A DNA stretch of 64,000 nt, taken from the NCBI GenBank assembly GCA_023014365.1, contig JAEBUN010000043.1, forward strand, positions 272,693 through 336,692, written 5' to 3'. This DNA is from Lepiota brunneoincarnata (Eukaryota; Basidiomycota; Agaricomycetes; Agaricales; Agaricaceae). This document shows positions 53,221 to 63,714 of the stretch, one piece after another; position 1 is the stretch's first letter, and every line of letters starts with the position of its first letter. The notes below the pieces were generated by a model. That model worked only from the letters and a program-made list of their open reading frames with translations. It made no database searches and was not told the DNA's origin. Position numbers and translations under genes: made by a program.

Positions 53221-54587
53221 GCCTCGGGGAGCTGAGCCTGTCGGCCTTTAGCCTTGGCATCAGGGAATTTTTTCTTGTCACAGTTAGCAGCCCTGTGATT
53301 GGGATCTGCGCAGACAAGGCAGAGGTTATTGTTGAAACGTCGTTGATGTTCCTCGGGGGTTAATTTACCGTCCTTACCAAGTTTACTAGTAAGGTCGGAT
53401 TTGGGTGGGGCCGATTTCTGACTGGCGGACGGGTTGGGCAGATTGCCCTTGAAGCTGGTGTTGGGCGTGCTGCCTCTGTTATTATTGGCAGGCTTGGCAG
53501 CAGGTTGCGGGTTGGTTGAGGTGGAAGGGGATGGGTTACCTCCAGGTTTCCTAGAGGTGGTCGGGTCCGAAGCGGATTTGGCGCAGGCCTTCTTGCGTTG
53601 GCGCTCCCAGTAGCGAGCGTCGATCTTCATCGCTGCTGCTCGCATTTCGATGAAGGTGTCGGGCTTGCCATCGGGCCGATTGGACAGAATGTCCTGGATG
53701 CGGTCAGGGAGGCCTTTGTAGTAGCGGTGACAAAATACTTCGTCACCCCAGCGGAGTTGGCCAGCTAGGCGGAGAAAGTCGATGTTGTAGACGGTGATCT
53801 TCTTGTCGTAGCGCATTCGGAGGGAGTCGAGCTGCTCAGCAGCTTCTCCGGTCGGATCCGCGGGACCGAAATTGGTCTGCAGCTCCAGGGTGAACTGGTC
53901 CCAGTCCTTGATCCAGTTGTGCATTATTCCATGGTTGTCGGCCTCGTCGAGGCCGATTTTGAAGTGTTGCTGTGCCACGCCTGTGAGGTATGTCAACATG
54001 AAGTTGACCTTGGTGGCGGGGATAGCAAACTGGGCTGGGTTGGTACGGAAATAGAGTCGGCATTGGAAGAGGAAGGGTTTGAGTTTGGCGGGGTTGGAAC
54101 CTGTAAAGATGTCAGGTTCGCAAGCTTTGGTACGGGGAGTTCGAGGAGGCTGTGGGGCTTGAGAGTTCCCACGGCTGTCCATTTGATCGGCTATGCGTTG
54201 GAAAACTCGGAGTATGAGTCTATCATGGTCGTCTCGGGTGTTGCCAGGTGGAATGTTGTTGTTGTTGTCACCATTGTCTGATGGTTCGTCGTTGCCCGGG
54301 GGCCCATCCCTGTTGTCAGGATAGTCATCGGGATCACCAGGGTCGCTGGGATCAGGATTGGGGTCGGGGCCGTCGTCGGGGCCGTCAGGAGTCCGGAATA
54401 CTGAAGGTTGTATATCTTCAGAGAACCGGTCTGGGGTCGAGGGCACAATAGATTGTCGGCGAGAGCGAGAAGCCCTTGGGGAGCCGGGTTGCAGTTCCTC
54501 GGAAGGAGGTTGTCGAGTGATGCGTTTGCTATGGCGAGTGGCTGGAGTTACCAGAGTGCGAGTATGGGTAACTGTTCGAGAGACCAT
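53187..54587 (-). CDS. gag: Element B Gag
   Basis: 466 codons from ATG 54587. The head is basic, then comes a long D/P/G/N-rich acidic stretch (P-D-G-P-D-D-G-P-D). The capsid region has F-L-F-Q-C-R-L-Y-F and a knuckle C-L-V-C-A-D-P-N-H-R-A-A-N-C near residue 430. The end G-A-A-A-A-A-T-A-G overlaps the open pol frame in -1. It contains an A-run but not a canonical slippery heptamer. Intact. Confidence 0.92.
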   Translation of the reverse strand: MVSRTVTHTRTLVTPATRHSKRITRQPPSEELQPGSPRASRSRRQSIVPSTPDRFSEDIQPSVFRTPDGPDDGPDPNPDPSDPGDPDDYPDNRDGPPGNDEPSDNGDNNNNIPPGNTRDDHDRLILRVFQRIADQMDSRGNSQAPQPPRTPRTKACEPDIFTGSNPAKLKPFLFQCRLYFRTNPAQFAIPATKVNFMLTYLTGVAQQHFKIGLDEADNHGIMHNWIKDWDQFTLELQTNFGPADPTGEAAEQLDSLRMRYDKKITVYNIDFLRLAGQLRWGDEVFCHRYYKGLPDRIQDILSNRPDGKPDTFIEMRAAAMKIDARYWERQRKKACAKSASDPTTSRKPGGNPSPSTSTNPQPAAKPANNNRGSTPNTSFKGNLPNPSASQKSAPPKSDLTSKLGKDGKLTPEEHQRRFNNNLCLVCADPNHRAANCDKKKFPDAKAKGRQAQLPEADALTLPSSEK

Positions 54588-54627
54588 GGTTAGAAAGATT
54601 CAGAGTGTGGTGGACAGGAGGAGTGTG

Positions 54628-54638
54628 AGTCTGATAAT
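54628..54638 (-). promoter_or_regulatory. Self-priming site of element B
   Basis: Two bases after the 5' LTR the minus strand reads ATTATCAGACT. This is the perfect complement of AGTCTGATAAT in the LTR (54831-54841), which starts about 34 nt after the first T of the TATATATA box. This is the same geometry as in element A. Confidence 0.68.
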
Positions 54639-54640
54639 AC

Positions 54641-55222
54641 TGTTAGAGCCGGTGCGGGTCGGGACCGAGGTGGAGTATGTCGGGCGGGGGGTTGGACTTG
54701 TGGCCTCAGCGTATGTGCTGTGCCCCCCTACTGTCCTAGTCCGTATTTCAGGAAGTCGGGGCCGAAGCGGAGCGAGGCAGAAGAGAGGAGAGGATAGAGA
54801 ACAGGGAGCTGGTCCGCTGCTTGATTTGATTATCAGACTGAGGAGTACAAGCCAAGTACCTATGGTATATATACTACTAGCCTTATGAACTATGACTCGT
54901 ACTGGCTACATGCGGAGCAAAGCGGAGACCGATCTAGTTACAAACGGATTACAAACGGATTACGAATGGAATGGAAACGGGTACAGGTATGGAGACTAAT
55001 AACGTATCTTGACTACGGACGGGAAATGGAGATGGGGGTATGAGACACCGAGGGTCAGGTGACCATGGCATGTGTGGAGGTGGTCGCGTGATCGGGGCAG
55101 TGGGTTGCGGTCGGAGCAGGTCGGGGCCGAGTCGGAGGGCAGAGGGTTGTTGTGTGGAACACACGTGGAGTCGAGAAGCCGAAGTTTAAATGATTAGACT
55201 CTGAGTTGGCATGGATATGACA
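54641..55222 (-). repeat. 5' LTR of element B
   Basis: 582 bp. It lacks roughly 80 bp present in solo copies, with the deletion ending in two CGGGACCGA repeats. Confidence 0.94.
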
Positions 55223-56661
55223 GTTTTCAGTTGAATTTCATGAGACAAACACCAAAAGACCCAGACACTGGCCTGCCTTTCACCTGCAAAGCAGAAAAAG
55301 GTTCAAGCAAAGACCGTAAAGTCACCCAAAACGTCCTTTGAGAGCAGTCTCAGGAAGGTCAACCCCCCAAAACAGAGAACTACTTGGAATTCTAATTGTC
55401 CAGAAGGTTCTGAAGGCCTCATTGCCGCTAGTACCTCTCAAAAGCAAAAAGATCCTACTAGTTCTATAACTGCGAGCACAGCGAGCGGTTTAGCAGTTGC
55501 AGTATCGAGAGAAGTTGCACCGCTGATCTCTACTGCTCCCAGAATTACTATAAGGCTTCCAGCCTCAGCTCGCAACATAGTGCATATTCTGCACACCGAA
55601 AGCCAGGACGGTCAGACTGTTCCTATGCTAAGCTTAGTGTTTACAAACCAAAACTCATTTCATACAAACCCTCCTGGTGCCTCTACAGTACCACAGATAT
55701 CACAGTCAACTCCGACTGTACAGACAAACCAAACTACGCCATCTACAACGACTACAGCTAGTAAAATGGGACACGAGTGTATGCCAATTCCCTTTAGCAA
55801 TAATGCTCCCAGATGGGATGCATCAAAACCACAGACATTGAGAAATTATCTCTGGATGCTTGAACAGCTCTTCACAATAACGAAGATGACGGACGATGCA
55901 GAAAGGATAAATTGGGCAGTGTCATATGTGGACCAGGATATCCGTGAAGAGTGGATGAGTTTTGTGGAGTTCCCAGCAGGAAGCTGGACAGGCTTTGTAG
56001 AGAGATTGAAGAAAGAGTATCCCAAGACTGTGGCAGCCGAGCAGGGCTCAGTGCGACGATTGAGGGAACTCTGCACAGAGAGTAGAGGCATTGCAATGAA
56101 TGAGGAGCATAGAGTCTTGGACTTCAAAAGGCGATTCATTCTAGAAACAGAAAAATGCCTGAAGTCGCCAGCAGTAGTCTCAAACCGAGAGCTAGTCAAG
56201 TTATTTACGAGCGCACTGGACTCCATGTTCCAGGATGTACTCAATGCGAGATTAGCGATCACCGGGGCACGTAGAACCATGAGCGATGGGTCGGCACTAA
56301 CTGCAAAGGATTTACACAAAGAAAACCCCTATGATTGGAGGATCGTTGTGGATAAAGCTGTCGAAATTTCAATTGGCAAAACACTTATGCAATCCCTTCA
56401 TCAGGATTCAAGGCTGGTGAACTCGGCATCGATGAGCCATCCACCTGCAACATCTGGAACAGGGACTTATGACCCTGTAGTAAAGCGAGAGCTGCAAAGC
56501 TTAAAACAGAAGTTTCAGGATGAAGTCTTGCAGATGACAGGTGGTCTTGCTGAGCTTAAGGACCTCATGAATATCCAGGGGCATACTTTAAAATCATACT
56601 TAGAGAGTTTGGCGAAGGACGGACATAATCATGCTAGCTATAATCATGCTCAGAGGAATAC

Positions 56662-57077
56662 TGTTATCAGAAGTTCCCCTAAACCCCTTATCAGAAGCCT
56701 CACCAGAAGGAACTCTTATCAGAAGCACCCAAAGTATATAAATAGATAGAAGACCTGTCATCCTGAAACCTTCAGAAGTACCATCAGAACAATCTATACT
56801 TAGATAGATAAGGATATGACTCACTTACCTGGGTCCAGATATATAGAGTAGGAGCACAGCCACACATAGTAGTATATAAGGATACTGTACCATACCCTTG
56901 TATCCTTATCTTAGTGTTATACAGTTCTTGCCTCCTATATCTCTTTGCCCTTAAACCGGCTGGACTATAGTGCTCTGTTGTCTCCAAGTCATGCCTAGTA
57001 GGACAGGACCAAGTCTGTATAGACATCCTGTGTCAAATGCCGTGCTACTCAAGAGCAAACCCCTAACCCAGGTAACA
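56662..57077 (+). mobile_element. Solo LTR-F in C2 gag
   Basis: 416 bp, TGTTATCAGAAG...CAGGTAACA, with a perfect AATAC duplication (56657-56661 and 57078-57082). C1 shows the empty site. Confidence 0.95.
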
Positions 57078-57658
57078 AATACCGGAAGTGGGCCGGCAGG
57101 GTCGCTTTCCGATTGCAAGTGTTTCTACTGTTGGTTATTGGGGCATAGTTGGTTATTCTGCCTGGACATGGAGGCGGATAAACAAGCCGGACAAATTAGA
57201 GTCGAAGGGAACAAAATATATATGGGAGATGGCTCAAGTATCCCTCGAGGGGAAGGGCCTATTAAAGAGAAAGTAGCGAAGTACTATGCAACAAAGGGAC
57301 AACTCTTCGTTCAGGTACCAGAACTGCCGGAGGTTGAGCCTGAGTTACCACAAGTGCCAGCGGCAGCAGTGTTTGCACAGAAAGTGTTCCCGAGGTCAGA
57401 AAACCAAAGGTCGCCAGTGGAAGAAGAAATCCGCTGTCTGAAGCAGCACATGGAGATGTTGGAAACAGCTGCCATCCATGCTGGCAGTGCCCCAAAGGTT
57501 AAGCTTATGACCAGAAAGGATGATAATGTTGAGATACAGTCTTTGGCTGAGCAATTGGCCCAGATACAGGCTAAGCTTAGTGGTTTGACAGATGGTACAC
57601 CCTCAGCAAGCCAGTATTTGGACACCAGGAGTGGCACAAAGACTTAGAACTTGGAGTC

Positions 57659-57665
57659 GGGTTTC
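57659..57665 (+). promoter_or_regulatory. Conserved -1 heptamer G GGT TTC in C2
   Basis: Same codons and same adjacent TAA as in C1, despite decay around it. Confidence 0.65.
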
Positions 57666-57668
57666 TAA

Positions 57669-58765
57669 AGGGTTTGAGGAAGGAGCCGGCTCTGAAGAAG
57701 AAGGTCACCTTTGCCAGAGGACAGACTCCTGAGGATGCGTCAGATTCCAAGCGATCAGAAAAATCAGAAAATGAGGAAATAGGGCAGACAACGGAGAAAC
57801 CACTGCATGCAGTAGCAGGGGAATTACCATATAGGAATGTGAAACCACTGCGCCCGGTCGTTGAGGTACCACCGCTGCCTGTCAGAAGGATGGAATCATC
57901 CAAGAAGGAGCCTGCATATAAGCACCAGGCCCCTATAGAGAGGAATGTCAATGTTGAGGAAGTACTCAGCAGGGTATTGAAGTGAGAAGCCTCAGTATTG
58001 CATGGAGAACTCTTGGCATTGTCACCTTTATACAGGAACGCTTATAGAGAGCGAATTATGAGAAAACGGGTACCCACAAATCAAAGCTTAATAGCAGGAG
58101 TTGGGTCCTTGGAAGATGATACAGAAGATATGGAAATTAATAGTGGGCCGGTACAGGTTATGATAATGGAGTTGGCAGATGGCTCTCAGAAGTATGATAC
58201 AGTGCTCCAAGAAGGCTCGGCAATGCAAGCCTGGGTAGCTCAGGATCCAATCATGCAGTACTTGGAGTCACTTCCCAGAAGAGACAGGGGACGGCAAGTG
58301 TTTATTGCTAAAGAATGCAAACCGTTGAGAGTAGTTCCGACTCTGATAAATGGGATTTGGCAGGAAGAGGCCTTGCTAGATAGTGGGTCACAGATCATAT
58401 CTATGAGTCAGGAAGTGGCAATTGCATGTCAAGTTTCTTGGGACCTAGACACTACGATTAATTTGCAGAGTGTGAATGGGCAGGTTGAAAAGACTTGTGG
58501 GTTGGCAAAGAATGTAGGCTTTACCTGCAGGGGAGTCACAATCTATTTGCAAGTTCACATAGTTTGCAACCCCGCGTATCGAGTACTGCTGGGACGACCA
58601 TTTGATGTAATGACTGCTAGCGAAGTCAGGAATAGCACCAGTGGCAAGCAAACCTTGGTTATTACAGACCCAAATACCAGAGAAAGGGCTGTGTTGCCAA
58701 CTTATGCTTGAGGAGAGTGTAATCCTCTTAAGCTTAGAGAAAACAGTCAAAATTTTCAAGAAACC
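57669..58765 (+). pseudogene. Element C2 protease ORF
   Basis: Homologous to 29596-31395 without the LTR-B insertion. Two CGA-to-TGA stops (57983-57985 and 58709-58711) break it. The motif L-L-D-S-G-S-Q-I-I-S-M is near 58380. Confidence 0.85.
58750..58756 (+). promoter_or_regulatory. Conserved -1 heptamer A AAT TTT in C2
   Basis: Identical in sequence and frame to the protease-pol site of C1. Confidence 0.65.
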
Positions 58766-60377
58766 TTGATGAGTTGACTAAGGGACAAGAAGAGGTGGCT
58801 TGTATAATAGACTATGATGATGAGAAGGGCCCTGTTGTCGCACAAACACTAAGCTTAGCGAAAGGAAGCTTCTCAGAGGCCGAGCTACAGCTAATGTTCA
58901 TTGACCAAGTCATACATGATGAGGACTGTCCACAAGGAGATAAAGCGACAGTGTTATTGTGCCTAGGACGCATAGCCAACGCGCAGGGCACAGAGGACCA
59001 GGGAATAACTGTCTTCGAAACAGAAGAAGATGACAAAGATATGGTACAATGCCTGGCTGGGAAGAAATATAAACCAGTAGCCTTAAAAGTGAGGCCAGTG
59101 TTGGGTGATCTACCGGAGAGATTCAGGATAAAATGAGAAATAAAAGGGGACCCGCTGGCAGAAATGCCTGAGCTTAGCATGCATCCTCCAGAGTTTGTCC
59201 CAACAGGCAGATATACTGAGGAGCGTAAGCTTAAGCTGGATGAAGCCCATGCAGGGGATTTCTTGTGGTCAGAGGAAAGAAAGCTGATGCACCACATCAT
59301 GATGCTTCAAGAAAAGGCATTCGCCTGGACAGATGAGGAAAAGGGATGTTTTAGGGAAGATTTCTTCCCACCGATCAAGATACTGATGGTAGAACATACT
59401 CTGTGGGTTGAAAAGCCCATTCTGATTCCACCAGCAATCTATGATGAAGTCTGTGCCATTATAAAAAGAAAGATTAGTGCTGGTATATATGAGCCGTCAA
59501 ACTCATCCTATAGATCCAGATGGTTCTGTGTGGTAAAGAAAGATGGAAAAAGTTTGAGACTGGTACACAGCTTGGAACCGCTGAACAGAGTAACAATAGC
59601 GCATTCAGGGCTGCCACCAGCAACGGAAGATTTGGTGATGCACTTTGCAGGCAGGGCTTGTGGAGGCATCCTGGATCTGTATGTTGGATATGACGAGTGA
59701 TTGTTAGCTGAGTCATCTTGGGACTTAACAACGTTCCAGATGCCTTTTGGAGCGCTACGCTTAGTGATGCTACCTATGGGATGGACCAATTCAGTGCCTA
59801 TATTTCATGAGGATGTAATAGCGATCCTAGCCAGTGAGATACCAGAATACACGATGCTGTACATAGATGATGTACCTATCAGGGGACCGAAAACCAGATA
59901 CGAGTTGCCAGATGGCACTGAAGAGACGTTGAAAAAGAACCCAGGGATCCAACAATTTGTATGGGAACACATGCAGATGGTCAATAGGATTCTACAGAGG
60001 ATGAAATACGTAGGGGGAACCTTCTCTGGGCCCAAAATGACTATCTGCACTGATGAAATCACCGTAGTGGGTTTTGAATGCTCCTATAAAGGACGGTTGC
60101 CCACCACAGACACCATCGGAAAAATTTTAAGATGGGGGGATTGCGAGAATGTCTCAGAGCTAAGGGGTTTTCTAGGAACAGCTATGCACTGCAGGGATCA
60201 TATCCCGAAGTTCATAGCCATTGCTGCATCTCTATACGAAAAGCTTAAGAAGGGACAAGAGTTTGAATGGGGAGAAAATGAACGGAAAGCACAGCAGGAG
60301 CTGAAAGATGCAATTCAGCGCTGTTTCCCGACCAGGAACCCCGAATTCCCGAGTAAACAACCCATAGTAGTAGCCGT
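58757..60377 (+). pseudogene. pol: Element C2 pol, RT part
   Basis: Homologous to the first 535 codons of C1 pol. It has TGA for CGA at 59134-59136 and 59698-59700. RT Y-I-D-D is kept (about 59860). It ends where C3 inserted, in I-V-V-A-V before the RNase H aspartate. Confidence 0.9.
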
Positions 60378-61677
60378 TGAAAAGGTAGAAACGTTTGTAG
60401 GTTTTAAATATAGATCATGGGCTTGTTTTCACTAAGCTTAGCCGAAGTTCGATAAGCTTAAGCTAATACAAGTGGAACGAGATAGATAATGAACAGTTTC
60501 GTCTTTTAGGGTGTTCTGGGGGTGCGTTCTGACAGCGAAATTCAAGAGAGTAGTGTTTTAGAGGTTAACGAACAGCCGTTGAAGTTATCTTAGCCGTACG
60601 GTGCAACAATGAAAGGACAATCCCTGTCAATTCAAAGCGCGGGGTCTCTGGTCTCTGGTCTCTGGTTTCTGAACTCTGGTCTCTGTCTCTGTCTCTGTCT
60701 CTAGCACTCTGGAACTCTAAACTCTGAACTCTGGTCTCTGTCTCTGTCTCTGGGTTGGTCGACGACCGAAGAAATCACACTTAACGACGCACACTAAATA
60801 GCCCTCTGAAACCGTTCTTGATCACGGCTCGCAGACTTGCGTGTGGAAGCGGGGGTGAGACCTCTTGCTTCTCCACAAACAAGTGCGACCGTATTTATAT
60901 TGTTTAGATACATACAAGAGATAGTAAATATGAAATAGAAAACAATAAGCTTAATTGTTACAGGCACTGTAGAACATTTTGGAAGGTTCAGCAGCATTTC
61001 TACCTTGCCCTGGGTTATGGGTTTTTCTCTGATTAACGAATGGCAATCCAGCCAGATGTGTTCCGTGCTCGCCTGCATTATTCTGTGTCCACACGAGCGC
61101 GTTAAGACTCCGGATCAATTATGATCGGAACGTATAGCGGATGGACAGTCCCTTGATCCGTTGTAATTAATCTCAGTTAAGCAATAGGCCAAGGTGCTGG
61201 GACCCACAAAGCACTCGTTAATTAGGAGTCTTTGATATTTCTAGGGTTTTGGGCATCGGGTGTCGCCTCCCGAACGTTGAACGTTCCGTTCCGTGGTCCG
61301 GTCATCATTATTGGGCTCGCTTTCGACGTAATACTCCTGTGACAGCCGCTAGGTACATTCTTTATATTCAAACGCATCCGGGTTCATCAGAAAACTGCTC
61401 GTAAGGTCCCTTGATGCGACCGGAGTATACTCGATAGACTATGTAGAGTCCTGAATCCCTCTGGAAAGCGTTCCGATAGTTTGGTTCACTAAGCTTAGTG
61501 ATAATGAACTGGTTTGAACACTTCCAAGGCTCGAATATCCTCAATTCGGTCGAACTGGCTACTACGGGACATAGTACCAATCCTCTATAGAGTTCTTTAA
61601 TGATATAGCCAATGATTCTATGTAGAGAATCGTTCCGGAGTACGGAATTCATGTATAGGCGTGAAATCGGCGTATCA
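60378..61677 (-). repeat. 3' LTR of element C3
   Basis: 1300 bp, same orientation as the C1 LTRs, with four TAAGCTTA sites (60433, 60453, 60946, 61490). Confidence 0.93.
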
Positions 61678-61695
61678 TCTCCCCCTAACCAATTG
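61678..61695 (-). promoter_or_regulatory. Polypurine tract of C3
   Basis: GGTTAGGGGGAGA on the minus strand abuts the LTR, as in C1. The internal copy is at 63421-63440. Confidence 0.65.
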
Positions 61696-62002
61696 CTGAC
61701 TGTCCTCAGTCATTATCTCCTTCAAATTCGCAGAATCTGAGTCTCTCTGACGCGCTCTATGGTCTAGAACGTTCACCAGCTTCGAGGGTAGCGCACTTTC
61801 GCTAAGCTTATTCCAAATGATGTCATGTCACCGAGTTTAAATGTATAGATCAACTTCTTGTTGCTATAGCTTAAATTTTTATCTCTTTATTGGGTCTTTT
61901 AAATGTCCCAAGGTCTCGTTTCCTCTCTTTCGTTCTCCCTCTCACTCTTTATTCGTTTTATCCTGCTCGCAGATCACTCCTTAACGCCCACTTCTATCAA
62001 CA

Positions 62003-63191
62003 ATGGACAGAAACACGCGCAGCAGCAAATGTGCCCGATACGAAGTAGACACGGACTCCTCCTCTGGTGAGTAGAGTTCGTGTTACAATCATCTTTGTTT
62101 TTCCTCACACTGTCCTCAGACTACGCTGGGCCTAGCACTGCCCCTCCGGCCCCTCAGGACGCGCCCTCTTCGTCGATTGCGCAACGTAAGTCTCTTTTCT
62201 CTCGCTCTCGTTGTTTTCCTCATGCTTTCTTTGTCCTTAGGTCTCACTATTCGCCTCCCGGCGCGTCGCAACCTCCTTCCTCAATGGGAACCACCAGCAC
62301 CACGTGTTAGGAGAGCTAGAGGAGGGCGAGTGGGACGAGGAGCTTGCGGAAATCGCCAGGGAGGTGTGGATAGGACCCCTCCCCCACCGTACTCACTGCC
62401 CCGCGAACCAACCCCTCGGCCGGCCACTCCCCTGTCCACTCCTGTGCCGCGACGCGTCATCTCGATCGCGTCACTGTGCAATCCAACTGACGAGAGTTCT
62501 GCCGGATTGTCCGCAGAACTTTCGTTAGGTATCCCTGTCGGCGGGCCCTCTGGTGGATTATCCACAGAGGCTCCGTCCAGTTCAATGTTGCTGCCCCCTC
62601 TCGCCATCTCTCTGCGCACCCTGGACGGTGAAGGCTCGCTGGTGCTCCCTCCCCTGGGTATTGCGTCAGGTTCAGAGGTGCCGGGCCCTTCAACAAACCG
62701 CCCCTCCTCTCCTGTAGCCTCTTCGGCTACTTCTACGCGTAAGCTTAAGCCTTTTTCTGCTTATTTCTCCGCTCCTGCTAATAGTGTGCCTCATAGCTCG
62801 TATCCCTGCCGCTCTCAAAGGCAAGCAACATGCACAGTCATCTGCGCCGCCCCCGTCGCCTCTGTTCCTGGCGAGTTCAAATTCGCCATCGCATTCTCCG
62901 GTCCCAGAGGTCTCCCAAGAAGACCTCTTCAAAATTTTTAACTGGTCCTCTACCCTGGTCGAGCGGAACGCATTGGCCTCTCCCAGGTGTCCTACGCCCT
63001 CGCTTCCTCACTTGGCTTCTGCTTCAGTCGAGTCTCTCCCAAGTCCCGCGGAGGCCTCGCCTTCTCCAGATTTGGAGCTCCTCTTGGAGCCTTCGCCTGT
63101 TCCCCTTTCCTCTCTTGAATGTAATATATCCTCTTGTCCTGTATATAGTTACATTTCGCTTAACGATTCTTGTCTCTTGGTATCTTTCTGA
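62003..63191 (+). pseudogene. Cargo gene Z copy in C3, lacking the zinc cluster
   Basis: Exons 62003-62066, 62120-62185 and 62241-62738, then about 62797 onward, match gene Z with conserved splice sites. At about 63100 (L-L-E-P-S-P-V-P) the sequence jumps to what is 3' flank in C1. This removes the rest of exon 4 and exons 5-6, including the Zn2Cys6 pattern. The frame then runs to a stop at 63189-63191. Confidence 0.75.
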
Positions 63192-63662
63192 GTTAAGCTT
63201 AAGGCCCTTCTGGAATATCCCAAGCTAAGCTAAGGCTTCCAGCCGCTTATACGCTCATCAGATATTTCTCTGATACTTCTGCGATGTTTATTGACATCTC
63301 AGCGCGCCACGATTCGCCATGTGTAGTGAACCGGTCATCCGTTCCGGCTTCATTTACAAGCCCGAACCCGAACCAGCCTGTACACGGGGTTTGACGCGCC
63401 ATTTGCGCCACTTGGGGCCCGTCTCCCCCTAGCCAAATTGAAATCGGTGCCCTCACCGTTCCATCCGAATCCCTGTGCACACTGATAACCGCGAGACCCT
63501 GGCGACCTGTTACCCAATAAGGCAACTGTGGTTCAGCTAGTCTGTCGAAGGCTGGCTACTCAAGATTACAGGTTTCCTAGGCCTCTCAGGTCATAAGCTT
63601 AGGGTGGAGGGTGCTCTTTATCCACTCGTCATGATTCGTCATCACTGCCAACAGCCTTTTCT

Positions 63663-63668
63663 TATAAA
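63663..63668 (+). promoter_or_regulatory. TATA box of gene Y copy in C3
   Basis: TATAAA, 52 bp before the ATG as in C1. Confidence 0.55.
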
Positions 63669-63714
63669 AGCGAGGGAGCGACATCTCATTCTAGCAGACA
63701 CTCTTCGTAAGAAA

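Larger units (their letters stand above)
47482..55222 (-). mobile_element. Element B, complete chromodomain gypsy element with an antisense cargo gene
   Basis: 7741 bp with a perfect GTTTT target duplication (47477-47481 and 55223-55227). LTRs are 47482-48123 and 54641-55222. On the minus strand lie the self-priming site, gag, PR-RT-RNaseH-IN and chromodomain. On the plus strand between pol and the 3' LTR lies a spliced gene with a zinc-cluster pattern. It sits between the primer site and gag of C2. This is the master family of the four other LTR-B copies in the window. Confidence 0.95.
55228..57668 (+). pseudogene. gag: Element C2 gag, split by LTR-F
   Basis: Homologous to C1 gag. The start codon is ACG instead of ATG (about 55338). 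Capsid sequence reads well up to 56661. It resumes after the solo LTR at 57083 with the knuckle C-F-Y-C-W-L-L-G-H and tail. A TAG replaces a tryptophan near 57646. The slippery G GGT TTC and stop are kept. Confidence 0.88.
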
